The notes: generated by a model not told the origin, from the sequence alone. Shown: positions 9,978 through 18,299, numbered from the stretch's first letter. The stretch: 64,000 nt of DNA from Buttiauxella agrestis (GCF_900446255.1 NZ_UIGI01000001.1:274763-338762); one strand, 5' to 3'. Numbers and translations: made by a program.

Positions 9978-10157
9978 ACAAACCTCTTAAATTGCTGCTA
10001 CCCGTTTCGTCAGGCATTAAAAAAGGGCTACGCGTCACGTAACCCCTTGTTTTCTTTTGCTTACGCCAGGTTGTTTTTTGTGGCGGGAACAATATCGGCA
10101 CAGTATGTCACATGCCGCATCGACAAAGAAGACCGTACAGGTTGTGCGGCAGGGGAT

Positions 10158-10224
10158 GTAGGGTGGATAAGCGATAGCGTCATCCACCATTTTGTCGGGT
10201 GACGCTGCGCTTACCCGACCTACG
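10158..10224. repeat. Enterobacterial intergenic palindromic repeat (REP-like pair)
   Basis: Two palindromes lie back to back: GGTGGAT...ATCCACC (10162-10188) and GTCGGGT...ACCCGAC (10194-10219). This GTAGGGTGGATAAGCG-type sequence is a common extragenic repeat in enterobacteria. It sits just past the end of the 176-aa gene that follows on the minus strand. Confidence 0.65.
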
Positions 10225-10229
10225 AAAAC

Positions 10230-10760
10230 CTAGTGAATCCCAGGCACTGCCTCGCCGCTAATCATCACCAGCCCGCCATCTGTGCTAACAAAGCGTGGTG
10301 CTTTTAAATCCTCTACCAGAACGTTAACCAACTCGAATAACAGCCCAGTGATGTGTTCTTTCTGCTCGGGCGACTGCTGGTGTTGCAGCAATAAGATGGT
10401 GAGTGCGGAACAATACTCGCGCAGAGTTTCGGAATCAGTCGTTAGCGCACCGCGATAGTTATCGGGTTCTGCCACATCCACTGTCAGTCGTTCGATTAAA
10501 TACGCGGGTAACGGCGCATTTAGCGCAACTTTCAATACTTCGAGCGCGGCAAGCAAGCGCCCACACAATGCCATGCGCTCAGTGTTGTCGTCGTTTTCAA
10601 TCAGCGCATCAACATAATGCTGGCAGGCGTCGAGCACCTGGAAGAGATCATGTGTGGCACCGAACGGGGTTTTTAATAGCGTTGTGATTGCAGATTCAAT
10701 TACTGGTTGATTGCACAGGATTTCAGGGCCAGCGGTTGTGGTAGTATTGGTGTTAGCCAT
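10230..10760 (-). CDS. Hypothetical protein, 176 aa
   Basis: I do not recognise it. The product is a soluble, largely alpha-helical, acidic protein starting MANTNTTTTAGPEILCNQ and ending DGGLVMISGEAVPGIH. It has no signal peptide or membrane helix. AAGGACC precedes the ATG. The composition and Leu pattern suggest a helical bundle; no catalytic motif is seen. Its frame carries normal GC and codon use, unlike the AT-rich genes to its right, so it may mark the edge of the older chromosome. Confidence 0.5.
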   Translation of the reverse strand: MANTNTTTTAGPEILCNQPVIESAITTLLKTPFGATHDLFQVLDACQHYVDALIENDDNTERMALCGRLLAALEVLKVALNAPLPAYLIERLTVDVAEPDNYRGALTTDSETLREYCSALTILLLQHQQSPEQKEHITGLLFELVNVLVEDLKAPRFVSTDGGLVMISGEAVPGIH

Positions 10761-10847
10761 TGCGTTAGGTCCTTAACGTTTGTGGTTAAACGCCTCGGTA
10801 GTGTTGACGCACTCCGGGGCGTTGCTATTTGTTGATTCTGTTTTCGA

Positions 10848-10894
10848 TGGTAGTTACCATCCGTGAAATAACATAGACCTTTTGGTACCTACCA
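10848..10894. promoter_or_regulatory. Paired TGGTA-N2-TACCA dyads (candidate operator)
   Basis: Two copies of the perfect dyad TGGTA-NN-TACCA lie at 10848-10859 and 10883-10894, centres 35 bp apart. The second overlaps the ATG of the ribbon-helix-helix gene. The geometry suits cooperative autorepression. Confidence 0.5.
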
Positions 10895-11061
10895 TGCAAG
10901 AGAAAAAATCTAAACTCGCCTTTGACCGATCAAAAAGTACAATGAAGAACATTCGCTTCGAAGATGAGCTTTTGGCACAGATTGAGAAAGCTGCGGGAAA
11001 AGGGAATTTTAGTGCTTGGGTGAAAGAAGCTTGTCGGTTGCGTTTGAGTGGAAGTAAATAG
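10894..11061 (+). CDS. Ribbon-helix-helix protein, YlcI/YnfO (DUF3950)-like
   Basis: A 55-residue protein, MQEKKSKLAFDRSKSTMKNI... with core KNIRFEDELLAQIEKAAGKG followed by FSAWVKEACRLRL. This matches the strand-helix-helix pattern of the small phage-associated YlcI/YnfO family. It probably binds DNA as a dimer, and the two TGGTA-N2-TACCA dyads around its start are the obvious candidate target. It precedes the nuclease-ImmA fusion gene by 75 bp in the same direction and may regulate it. Confidence 0.65.
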   Translation: MQEKKSKLAFDRSKSTMKNIRFEDELLAQIEKAAGKGNFSAWVKEACRLRLSGSK

Positions 11062-11136
11062 ATTAAATGCATACTGAAAGATATGTTAAACCATTACTGT
11101 TATTAGGGCTTGGGTACAAAACTGAGGAAAACTGAA

Positions 11137-12474
11137 ATGAACACTGTAAAAAAAGGAGATGCTTTCGAAGAGGAAGTATACAATCTTTTAAAGAATTACA
11201 TAAACAGTGGTAATTTCTGGCTTAATCCCAAATTTTGCAAATTTCATAGGAAGAAAAAATATTATTCTAAAAAGAGAGATGGGTATATTATCGTTGATAT
11301 TTCAATCGAGTGCTTTTTGGAAGGGAAAGAAGATTATTCGCAATTGATAGTTATTGAATGCAAAGATTATAAATCAAAAATTCCTGTTGACGACATCGAA
11401 GAATTTGAATCAAAACTACATCAAATTTCTGGTGTAAATATTAAAGGTATTTTTGCATCAAGAACGCCCTTTCAATCAGGTGCATTTAACGTTGCGAAGA
11501 ATATTGGTATGGCTTTGATTAGAATCCTTCCTGAAGACAAGATAGATTGGGTCCTTCAAAGAAATCCTTTGTCTTCGAAACCGGCTGACAGAATTAAGGA
11601 AGATAGGGTTACTTCAGAATACGCACTCAAAAATGAAGATTTTATTGGTCAGTCACAAAATATTTTCTGTTATTGTAATAACTATACGTCATATATAATC
11701 GATATATTAAATCACTTAGTATGTGGTGATAAAAAGCCATTTCACAAAACCATTCAAAATAAATATAAAATAATTAGAGCAAAAAACCTTTCATATTTGA
11801 GTCTTGATGAAATTGACTCCAGAGGGTTGCAGTTAGCTTTGGCTGCGGAGGCAAGTACAAGAGGAACTGTTGATTTATCGAAAATTGTATCTCATTTGAA
11901 AGAAAGAGAAGGCTTAAAATTTGATCTCTCTCATGAGTTAGGTACCGATGAGATTTATACATCAGCCCTTGGATCTATGGATGCTAAAAATAATATAATA
12001 AAAATATCAAGTCTATTAGACTATAATTCACCTAGTTGGAGGTTCACACTTGCGCATGAAATTGGTCATTATATTTTTCATCATGAGTTTATGTTAAAAA
12101 ATAAAATAGATGAGCATTTTGATACAAATGATAATTATTCTATAGTTGAATTCAATATGACATCTAATTTATTTAGAAGACTAGAGTGGCAAGCTAATAT
12201 GTTTGCAAATAGTTTATTAATGCCAAAAATGGATGTTTTCTTTTCTATAGGTTCTCTCATTACACAGCTTGACATTAGAAACTTTAACTGTGGAATAATA
12301 TATGTTGATAATCAGCAATGTAATCTTCATAACTACAACTATATAGTATCCAAACTAAAGAAGGAGTTTAATGTTTCCGCGACTATTGTAGAAATAAGAT
12401 TGAAGCAATTAAGAATTTTGAATGATAAAAGAATTTCTCCAGCGAGATTTAACTTTGGCTCATTAGGTATTTAA
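11137..12474 (+). CDS. Restriction-endonuclease-like / ImmA-IrrE metallopeptidase fusion
   Basis: This 445-residue protein joins two domains. Residues ~1-135 resemble a Mrr/VRR-like PD-(D/E)xK nuclease: an Asp in IVDISIECF, then LIVIECKDYKS with the ECK signature, then a helix with the Gln/Glu pattern. Residues ~240-400 are an ImmA/IrrE-type zinc peptidase, with RFTLAHEIGHYIFHH (HExxH-type) and a downstream EWQANMFANSLLMP third ligand. I chose the ATG at 11137 with GAGGAAA upstream over an earlier TTG. The gene is very AT-rich and lies 46 bp from the satellite's att repeat, just outside it. ImmA peptidases cleave repressors or antitoxins; an antiphage role is plausible but unproven. Confidence 0.7.
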   Translation: MNTVKKGDAFEEEVYNLLKNYINSGNFWLNPKFCKFHRKKKYYSKKRDGYIIVDISIECFLEGKEDYSQLIVIECKDYKSKIPVDDIEEFESKLHQISGVNIKGIFASRTPFQSGAFNVAKNIGMALIRILPEDKIDWVLQRNPLSSKPADRIKEDRVTSEYALKNEDFIGQSQNIFCYCNNYTSYIIDILNHLVCGDKKPFHKTIQNKYKIIRAKNLSYLSLDEIDSRGLQLALAAEASTRGTVDLSKIVSHLKEREGLKFDLSHELGTDEIYTSALGSMDAKNNIIKISSLLDYNSPSWRFTLAHEIGHYIFHHEFMLKNKIDEHFDTNDNYSIVEFNMTSNLFRRLEWQANMFANSLLMPKMDVFFSIGSLITQLDIRNFNCGIIYVDNQQCNLHNYNYIVSKLKKEFNVSATIVEIRLKQLRILNDKRISPARFNFGSLGI

Positions 12475-12520
12475 TAGTTGCCACGTATTAAAATTAAATA
12501 TTCTATTTAATAAGTAAAAA

Positions 12521-12541
12521 ATGGCGGAAGATCACAGGAGT
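12521..12541. repeat. Attachment-site repeat (distal end of satellite)
   Basis: The 21 bp beginning ATGGCGGAAGATCACAGG are identical to the end of selC at 24044-24064. They mark the satellite's far boundary. Confidence 0.9.
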
Positions 12542-12600
12542 GCTTAACTTAACGTAAATGCATGAATAATATTAATATTTGCATATGCCACTTGTCTTGA

Positions 12601-12621
12601 TATACACATGCCTATACACAT
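12601..12621. promoter_or_regulatory. TATACACAT repeats, candidate integrase arm sites
   Basis: TATACACAT occurs at 12601-12609 and 12613-12621. The same 9-mer occurs twice in inverse orientation next to int at 23882-23922. Matching short repeats near both ends are what arm-type Int sites look like. Confidence 0.45.
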
Positions 12622-12714
12622 TTGATTGGCTGTATGAAATTTGTTCTCAATATTCTTCTAGATGATATCTAACCAAATCTAATAAGTGCTTCGAGAAAAA
12701 ATCTCTTTTTCCGT

Positions 12715-13180
12715 TTAAATGCTCACTCTGTTCACTTTTGATTTTTATGATTCAAAATCATAATGTTAGGTGGTGATCAGAATGTGATGAGTGAATAGAG
12801 AGCTGTTCATCTTTTTTAGCAGAAAAGAGCGTTAGGTTTTGTCGGGGTCTGGTATGCCGGTACTATTATCAGAAAAAATCTTTTTTTCCATTTAACTGTT
12901 CACTCTGTTCACCCTACATTTTTGTTATGTAAAATCATTGAGTTAGGTGGTGATCATACAGTGAAGGGTGAACAGTCCATTGTTCACCTCCTATGGAATG
13001 ACCTGGCTCGAGGGTTGTCGGGTTCCGATGCATCTGGATCATTTGTCAGGAAAAAAACTTTTTTTCGGTTTAACTGTTCACTCTGTTCATCCTGCATTTT
13101 TATTATTTAAAATCATTATGTTAGGTGGTGAACAAACGGTGAAGGGTGAACAGTCCATTGTTCACCCCGACCATGTTCGG
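12715..13180. other. crr-like replication region with P4 alpha iterons in three long direct repeats
   Basis: Three imperfect copies of a ~150-bp unit begin near 12718, 12894 and 13070. Each contains CTGTTCACTCTGTTCA, then an AT-rich AAAATCAT block, then GTTAGGTGGTGAWCA and inverted GGTGAACAG-type iterons. In P4, Alpha binds GGTGAACAG iterons at ori and at crr, downstream of the alpha gene, as here. The first copy has decayed the most (GTGATGAGTGAATAG). The 739 bp between the nuclease-ImmA gene and the alpha remnant hold the att repeat, the TATACACAT sites and this region. Confidence 0.75.
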
Positions 13181-13185
13181 GTGTT

Positions 13186-13207
13186 AAAAAACCGGCTTGC
13201 GCCGGTT
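13186..13207 (-). terminator. Terminator of the alpha operon
   Basis: On the minus strand, AACCGGC-GCAA-GCCGGTT is followed by TTTT. It lies 8 bp past the end of the alpha reading frame. Confidence 0.75.
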
Positions 13208-13214
13208 ATGTAGG

Positions 13215-13568
13215 TTAAATCGCGAGCGTGTCATCGCACTTGGGTAGCCAGTCGGGGTTGCTGTCCTCTGTCAGCATCAGGTTGGTTTGCGTTCCCTGTT
13301 TCGTGTGCCGCTTCTCATAATCCAGCCCGTACTCCTTGAGCATCATTGGCAGCCCCAGCCCGAACATTTTCAGGCTCAGCACGTTCTTGTACCCGTTCGC
13401 CTCCATGTATGTGAGGTAAGCATGGTAAAGATAGTTACGGGGCTGTCGCGGCACTATATTGGCGTTACCCATATACATGCCGGTTGGCTGTGCCAGCGCT
13501 TCAAGGTAGCCGCAAAAATCAAATACCGGATCGGCATCGCGCTTGATGTTAATCGCCTCGTCAGAGTT
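13215..13568 (-). pseudogene. C-terminal 117 codons of P4 alpha, beyond the amber stop
   Basis: The alpha reading frame continues without a shift after TAG (13569-13571) as NSDEAINIKRDADPVFDFCG... to ...PKCDDTLAI. Together with the upstream part this gives about 776 codons, the size of P4 Alpha (about 777). In P4 this C-terminal part holds the origin-binding domain, so the truncated product would probably not recognise ori or crr unless the stop is read through. An internal ATG at 13478 could at most make an 87-residue fragment. Confidence 0.8.
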
Positions 13569-15545
13569 CTACTGTGCCTGTAGCAGGTTGCGCGCCGTCG
13601 CCGGTTGGCTGAACTGCTGCATAAGCTGGCGCACGATAACAGCCAGCTCTCGTGAGATTTTATCCCTGAGCTGCGGGTCGCGTTCTTCCGGGGCAATCTG
13701 CTCCGGGAAGTGCAGAATGACACGACGACGGGAAACACCGCCGCTGCGGTCGGTAAAGCGCATCGGGTTGTTGTTCACCGCCAGAATCACCGCCGGGATA
13801 TGCGTCGAGTAGGCGTCGCGGTATTTCGGATCGACTGAGACCGCATCGCCGCCGGTAATGGCTTTAATCCCCGCACCGTCACCGCTCCATTTCTCCTGGT
13901 CAGGCAGAATAATCAGCGAGTAGCCAATCACCGCCGCACGTTCGCGGGATGATTCCAGTGTTTCGATAGTGGCTGAGGTGGTGTTGTCCTTCCCGGCGAG
14001 CATCGTCGCAATTTCGGCCATGATACTTTTCCCGCTGCCCCCTGGCCCGGTCACTTCGAGAAAGAGCTGCCAGTCGTAGCGGTTCGCCAGCACCATAAAC
14101 AGCGCGGCGAGAATAATGTCGCGTTTCTGTGCGTTCCGTCCTGCGGCACGGTCGAGCCACTGCCAGAAATGCGGCGCATCACGCTCCAGCGTTTCACCGG
14201 CCACCGGAGGGGTGAAATCCACATCACACAGAGTGCGCAGCCAGTGCGTTTTGCTGTGCGGATTAAAGATGCCGCTGATCGTATCGAGTACCCCGTTACG
14301 AAAACCGATTAAACGCCGTGCCGGGGCTTCGTGCTGCGCCAGAATAAGCTTGAGCGTATCGACCACCGCCGAGATTTTACCCGATGAGAAACCGGCACCG
14401 ATACGCTGGAACAGGGCGGCCACATCGCGGGCAAACTGCGTGGAGGGCAGCACTTTCCAGGCACCGGCGTCATAGCGGGAAATTATCTCCCCGTTCGGGT
14501 CAACGGCCAGCGCATGGCCGTAATGCTCGCTGACACGCATCGCCTTTTCACTGGTACTCATGGCGGTAAATTCGGCCTCGCTCATCTGGTCGAACGGACT
14601 CGCCGCCGGTGTCTTTAATACCTCCTGTAATGCGCTGCGGGTGGCCTCTTCGCCGTGCTGCATAAAGGCATCATTCCAGTCACCAAATACCGGCGGCAAC
14701 GCAACAATCCCCTGACAGGCATTTGCAGCGGCTGCGGCTTTGGTCTGCCCGTCGCCGTTGAGGTCACGGTCGGCGGCAATGATGATTTGCTGTGCCGGGT
14801 GCCGTTCCCGGACAAGGCTTGCCAGAGAAAGGAGGTTCACGGACGAGAGCGCCACCAGAACGGTATCGCCGGTGAGCTGGTTTACCGTCAGGCCGGTGGC
14901 GTACCCTTCCACTAACCAGAGCCGTTTTGAGGCAGTGTTTTTCCCCCCGATAGTGTGACAGGTGCCTTTCACCTGACCGCCTTTGAGCGTGCGTTTGGTG
15001 CCGTCGACATTGATAAGCTGGAGGTTAACCAGTTCCCCCTCAGGGGTGTGCAGTGGCACAAGCACATCACCGGCGCGGTAAGTGATGGTTGCCACCTTAT
15101 GCGTGGTGGTCAGCACCTGACAGGCTCGCTGTGCTAACCCTTTGCGGGTGAGATAGGCATTGCCGGTGGCGGTGCGGCTGCTTTCCAGCAGACGGGAGGC
15201 GAGGGTTGCGGCCTCCCTCATCGCTTTATCACTGCCCGGGGCGGTGGCGATTTCATCCGCTGGCACCGGCGGCAGGTTGCCGGTCACGCTGTTGACCTGG
15301 CTTGCGGCTTCCGCGACCGACACGGCCAGCGCTTTTGAAACCAGGCTCAGGCCGTCACCGGCTCCGCACTGATTACAGAACCAGGTGCCGCGCCCGTCTT
15401 TATCGTCAAAACGGAAACGGTCTTTACCCTGGCACACCGGACAGGGCTGATGACGGTTAAGCACCACATTCACGCCCAGCGCCGGGAGGATGTGCGGCCA
15501 CTGGCCTTTAGCGGCGTTCACGGCTTCGGTAACTTTCATGTTCAT
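13569..15545 (-). CDS. alpha: P4 Alpha-like primase/helicase, truncated by an in-frame amber stop
   Basis: Alpha is the replication protein of P4: primase, 3'-5' helicase and origin binding in one chain. The 658 residues show the N-terminal zinc finger (CPVC at 35-38, CNQC at 57-60), the Toprim-type primase motif EGYATGLT with AADRDLNGDG, and the superfamily-3 helicase P-loop VTGPGGSGKS. The start was set at ATG 15545 (MNMKVTEAV), matching the family. A single TAG replaces what is probably a CAG codon (AQ-stop-NSDE), and the frame then stays open for 117 more codons. This may be a true nonsense mutation, a sequencing error, or a suppressed stop. Confidence 0.85.
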   Translation of the reverse strand: MNMKVTEAVNAAKGQWPHILPALGVNVVLNRHQPCPVCQGKDRFRFDDKDGRGTWFCNQCGAGDGLSLVSKALAVSVAEAASQVNSVTGNLPPVPADEIATAPGSDKAMREAATLASRLLESSRTATGNAYLTRKGLAQRACQVLTTTHKVATITYRAGDVLVPLHTPEGELVNLQLINVDGTKRTLKGGQVKGTCHTIGGKNTASKRLWLVEGYATGLTVNQLTGDTVLVALSSVNLLSLASLVRERHPAQQIIIAADRDLNGDGQTKAAAAANACQGIVALPPVFGDWNDAFMQHGEEATRSALQEVLKTPAASPFDQMSEAEFTAMSTSEKAMRVSEHYGHALAVDPNGEIISRYDAGAWKVLPSTQFARDVAALFQRIGAGFSSGKISAVVDTLKLILAQHEAPARRLIGFRNGVLDTISGIFNPHSKTHWLRTLCDVDFTPPVAGETLERDAPHFWQWLDRAAGRNAQKRDIILAALFMVLANRYDWQLFLEVTGPGGSGKSIMAEIATMLAGKDNTTSATIETLESSRERAAVIGYSLIILPDQEKWSGDGAGIKAITGGDAVSVDPKYRDAYSTHIPAVILAVNNNPMRFTDRSGGVSRRRVILHFPEQIAPEERDPQLRDKISRELAVIVRQLMQQFSQPATARNLLQAQ

Positions 15546-15556
15546 TGCTAATTTCC

Positions 15557-15880
15557 TTACGGCTGCGCCGGTTGCGTTAAGTGGCGGGTGCAAAGTTCGT
15601 CCATGACGGCCAGCCCGAGAAACGAGAGCGCCGGTGTTGTCTTGAGTGCGCCGCTTTCGAGTAAGTCCTCCAGTAATGCACAGGCAATTTCCCGGCCTTT
15701 CTCCAGTCCGTGCTGGCGCAGATAAAACCCCTCCAGTTCACCGGCAATGGCATCTTCTAATGTGGTGAGGGTGAGCTGCGGATAACGTTGCTGTTGCTGG
15801 CAGATATTGAGCCAGGCACAGGCCACGGTGCGACGGTAGAGCGCTGTGCGCAGAACGGGTGAAAGTGGCATTCTTTTCAT
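15557..15880 (-). CDS. P4-type protein directly upstream of alpha (Orf106/DUF5375-like)
   Basis: A 107-residue helical protein starting [21 protein letters not shown]4 has a protein of this size (Orf106) immediately upstream of alpha, and position and length fit. Its function is not established. It overlaps the previous gene's stop by 1 bp (TAATG) and ends 11 bp before alpha, so it is part of the leftward early operon. Confidence 0.7.
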   Translation of the reverse strand: MKRMPLSPVLRTALYRRTVACAWLNICQQQQRYPQLTLTTLEDAIAGELEGFYLRQHGLEKGREIACALLEDLLESGALKTTPALSFLGLAVMDELCTRHLTQPAQP

Positions 15881-16134
15881 TAGTTTTTCTCCGGAGCCAT
15901 CCAGCTCATATGGCAGCGTTCGACCACACCGTCGAGCTGGGTGGTCATCAGAAACAGCAGGGAAGCGAGTTGTGTCTGTTGTGCCGGGGGTTGTTTCAGC
16001 ACGGTGCATTCCTGATGCTCCAGCAAATCACCGGCGAACTGGCCGACACGTAATAAATGCTCAAGGCAACGCAGGTCATCCAGCGTAATGGTGGCGTTAA
16101 TTCCTGACGGTGTTACCGGCTGCGTGATATTCAT
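15880..16134 (-). CDS. Small P4-type early protein, 84 aa
   Basis: Starts [20 protein letters not shown] and continues as two predicted helices ([37 protein letters not shown]). A GGAG ribosome site lies upstream. It could correspond to the derepression (epsilon) position of P4, but I cannot confirm that. It is co-directional and coupled to the next gene. Confidence 0.55.
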   Translation of the reverse strand: MNITQPVTPSGINATITLDDLRCLEHLLRVGQFAGDLLEHQECTVLKQPPAQQTQLASLLFLMTTQLDGVVERCHMSWMAPEKN

Positions 16135-16201
16135 GATTCGGTCTCCTGAGGGTGTGCGAAGCCCTGTGCAGATACGCACATAAATTGAATGAGTGATTTA
16201 A

Positions 16202-16639
16202 TTACAGGTAATGGCGGTAGCTGGTATCCGGCTCAGGGCGGGGAATATCACGCCACGAATACACCACCGGGATATTTTTTATTACCGGTTTATTCTCTTC
16301 CGGATAAATATCAATATTCCGTTTACGCCAGATCTGTAATACCGGGTCATTCGTTATTATTTTCAGCACGGTATAACGGTTCTCAGGGTTTCGCTTAAAT
16401 ACGTCAGGATGAATACAGGTAAATTCCCGCAGGAAGCGTCCGAGCGGTATTTCAATCACCTGCCCGTCAGACTCAATACGAATAAGGATGCTGTAAGGCT
16501 TGCGGAACGGGTTCCAGACCATATCCGGGCAGCGGTAAGGCAAATCCCACGGAATACCATCGGCCAGAATGCCCACCACCGTCACCGCAGCATAAATATC
16601 CGTGCGGTATTTTTCACCCGGCTGAGGAAAATCAAACAT
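16202..16639 (-). CDS. P4-type early protein of unknown function, 145 aa
   Basis: Starts MFDFPQPGEKYRTDIYAAVT. The sequence is beta-rich with many aromatic residues (FRKPYSILIRIE; IPVVYSWRDIPRPEPD) and has no membrane helix. It sits in the leftward early operon, 2 bp after the stop of the upstream 99-aa gene. I do not recognise its function. Confidence 0.5.
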   Translation of the reverse strand: MFDFPQPGEKYRTDIYAAVTVVGILADGIPWDLPYRCPDMVWNPFRKPYSILIRIESDGQVIEIPLGRFLREFTCIHPDVFKRNPENRYTVLKIITNDPVLQIWRKRNIDIYPEENKPVIKNIPVVYSWRDIPRPEPDTSYRHYL

Positions 16640-16641
16640 GT

Positions 16642-16941
16642 TTATTCCCCGCCGTTTAATTCAGTTAAACCGCTCTGCGACAGAAATTCCTGGCACAGCC
16701 CTTTCGCTTTTAATTCCTCCAGCACAAAACTGATGTCTTCATGCAGATAGCTGAATATCTGCGGAATATAGAGCTGGTGTAAGCCATTCATTTCCCGGCG
16801 CTGTAAATCACCGCCGACAAACTGCGATACGGCACTGGCGCGGTTGAGTTTGTGATACGCCTCGACGCTCAGGTGAGCGGCGAGAGATTTCTCGTTACCA
16901 CGACGGGCAGAGACATTTTTAGATGGAGTTGCGTTATGCAT
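16642..16941 (-). CDS. P4-type early protein of unknown function, 99 aa
   Basis: Starts [20 protein letters not shown], followed by a helical, Gln/Glu/Leu-rich body. The ATG at 16941 overlaps the last codons of the Icd-like gene by 8 bp, which suggests translational coupling and fixes the start. Function not recognised. Confidence 0.55.
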   Translation of the reverse strand: MHNATPSKNVSARRGNEKSLAAHLSVEAYHKLNRASAVSQFVGGDLQRREMNGLHQLYIPQIFSYLHEDISFVLEELKAKGLCQEFLSQSGLTELNGGE

Positions 16942-17488
16942 GCACCACCTCCGCAACAGGCAGACGGGCGGCAAAGGAAAGAATGTAATCACGGACAAGG
17001 GAAAGGCGGGCGGCTTGCTCGTCACCGGCGACAGTGCGGAGCATGGAAACGCGGGGCTTGCGCTCGGTACGACGAACGGCGGCAAAAACAAAGACGAATT
17101 GTGGGTGAGTCGGGGTGAGGGTCGAAGCCATAAGGGCAACCTCCATTGAGTAGCGATTATCGCCACCACTGGAGTTGCAAATCTCACTGGTGGTGGCTCG
17201 AACAGGGTTTGCAATACCGGCCTCAATGACTACCGGCCAGCCCGAAGGCTGCCCTGCCCGAACCACCATTATCTGAATGGAACCACGGTGTAAACACCAC
17301 AGCCCGAAATAAAGGTGTGTCTGAGCTACGACGTAAAAAAAGACGCATGGCGCGTCAGGTGTCGCCATTGAGTTAAACAGGTTGCAAATCCTGGCTGTCG
17401 ATTTTGCGACAGCGGAAAAACTATAACCGCAAACCTGGAAGGGATGCAAGCCAGGGGAAAGGGCTTTTTGAAAAGCGGGCTGATTCAT
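16934..17488 (-). CDS. Ash/Icd-like protein (host cell-division inhibitor family)
   Basis: A 184-residue frame whose second half is the Ash/Icd-like domain of P4-type elements: [20 protein letters not shown], then [16 protein letters not shown], and the conserved end [15 protein letters not shown]. Such proteins can block host division when derepressed (the P1 Icd/P4 Kil context). The start at 17488 overlaps the AlpA stop (ATGA). The middle of the frame coincides with the C4-type antisense RNA, so the true translation start may be the internal ATG at residue 74. Confidence 0.65.
   Translation of the reverse strand: MNQPAFQKALSPGLHPFQVCGYSFSAVAKSTARICNLFNSMATPDAPCVFFYVVAQTHLYFGLWCLHRGSIQIMVVRAGQPSGWPVVIEAGIANPVRATTSEICNSSGGDNRYSMEVALMASTLTPTHPQFVFVFAAVRRTERKPRVSMLRTVAGDEQAARLSLVRDYILSFAARLPVAEVVHA
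17165..17262 (-). ncRNA. C4-type antisense RNA (P4 CI-like immunity RNA)
   Basis: Minus-strand sequence shows a GGGCAGCC-TTC-GGGCTGGCC hairpin, then GCAAACCCTGTTCGAGCCAC and GAGATTTGCAACTCC. This arrangement resembles the C4 antisense RNA of P1/P7 and the CI RNA of P4, which terminates transcription of the downstream lethal gene. It lies inside the Icd-like leader as expected. Boundaries are approximate; identification is from remembered motif order. Confidence 0.5.
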
Positions 17489-17751
17489 GCGTCACATCCC
17501 CGGTTACGTTCTGCGATACGTTCGGCCATCCAAACGGTGACTTCTGACTGGAGCCAGGCGACATTTTTACCGCCGAGCGAGACCTGTGACGGGAACGCAT
17601 TGCGGGCGATTAAATCGTAGAGGGTGGAGCGGGACAGACCGCACTGGTGAATAACTTCCGGGAGGCGTAAAAAACGCTCCTGAGTCGGGGCAGAAACAGG
17701 CGGAAGATGCGCGGCTGGCGCGGAAGATGGTGCGGAAAAAGCGGTGTGCAT
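17485..17751 (-). CDS. AlpA/Vis-type regulator
   Basis: An 88-residue protein, the length of P4 Vis, with the AlpA helix-turn-helix core [20 protein letters not shown] then [22 protein letters not shown]. Vis acts as excisionase and repressor of the sid promoter in P4. A GAGGTAGC ribosome site precedes the ATG. It is first in the leftward operon, facing the ori region. Confidence 0.88.
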   Translation of the reverse strand: MHTAFSAPSSAPAAHLPPVSAPTQERFLRLPEVIHQCGLSRSTLYDLIARNAFPSQVSLGGKNVAWLQSEVTVWMAERIAERNRGCDA

Positions 17752-18029
17752 AAAGCTACCTCATAACAGTCCATAGAGATCCGGTCGTGTCCGTCCGGCT
17801 TCGGGTAGCTCTCTATTTTGTGAATATTTTCCCTCAATGCAACAAGGTGAATTTGTATGAGGCACAGAACAAGGAGTCTGTTTTTTAAGCGAAATTACTT
17901 TTTTAGGTACTGTAGGCAACAGGAAGCAACTGGAAGAGCAATAACTTAGATTTGCAATTATTATCAGCAATTAATTAAAGAAAATTAATAGTTTAAAACA
18001 TCCAATAAAAGCACAAAGTGATTTTGGTC

Positions 18030-18125
18030 GGGTGAACAGTGGTGAACAGACGGTGAACAGTCAGACCTCGATTGTTCACCCTCTAATATACTGTATTACT
18101 TATCTTTTTTTTAAAGGTGAACAGA
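18030..18125. other. P4-like replication origin (iterons)
   Basis: Three direct GGTGAACAG iterons within 18032-18060, one inverted copy (TTGTTCACC, ~18071-18079), an AT-rich stretch and a further direct copy (~18116-18124) form a cluster upstream of vis. The same motif fills the crr region about 5 kb away, the split ori/crr layout known in P4. The rest of 17752-18300 is AT-rich and should hold the early and late promoters. Confidence 0.7.
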
Positions 18126-18211
18126 GTGAATAGTTAATAGCTAAAAAATAATAAAAGAGGGGGGTATGTTCCTGAGACCTTTCCTCTGGCAAGCCGGTTT
18201 TCAGGTCTTCT

Positions 18212-18229
18212 TGTGTCATATCTGGTACA
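18212..18229 (+). promoter_or_regulatory. P2/P4 late-promoter activator site (TGT-N12-ACA)
   Basis: TGT-N12-ACA is a perfect match to the Ogr/Delta binding site, which sits near -55 of P2/P4 late promoters. It lies about 80 bp upstream of sid, so a start near 18275 is expected. This would let a helper's Ogr or the satellite's own Delta switch on sid-delta-psu. Confidence 0.7.
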
Positions 18230-18299
18230 TCCGGAGTGGCTCACTGATGTTGTGCCATCACAGGCAGAATGACGTCAGGTTGAAAAAACGGAGAACTCA

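Noticed and set aside
9868..10101. 77-aa minus-strand frame overlapping the start of the small membrane protein
   Set aside because: No ribosome site and it overlaps a better gene; it may contain a fragment of phage-associated sequence but I cannot support it.
12541..12714. Possible small gene between the att repeat and crr
   Set aside because: No frame with a ribosome site; the AT-rich DNA contains only short repeats.
12715..13180. Repeats resembling a CRISPR array
   Set aside because: Repeat units are ~150 bp, imperfect and contain inverted GGTGAACAG iterons; there are no short identical repeats with unique spacers and no cas genes.
13215..13478. Independent 87-aa gene downstream of alpha
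   Set aside because: It is the in-frame C terminus of alpha after the amber stop, not a separate gene.
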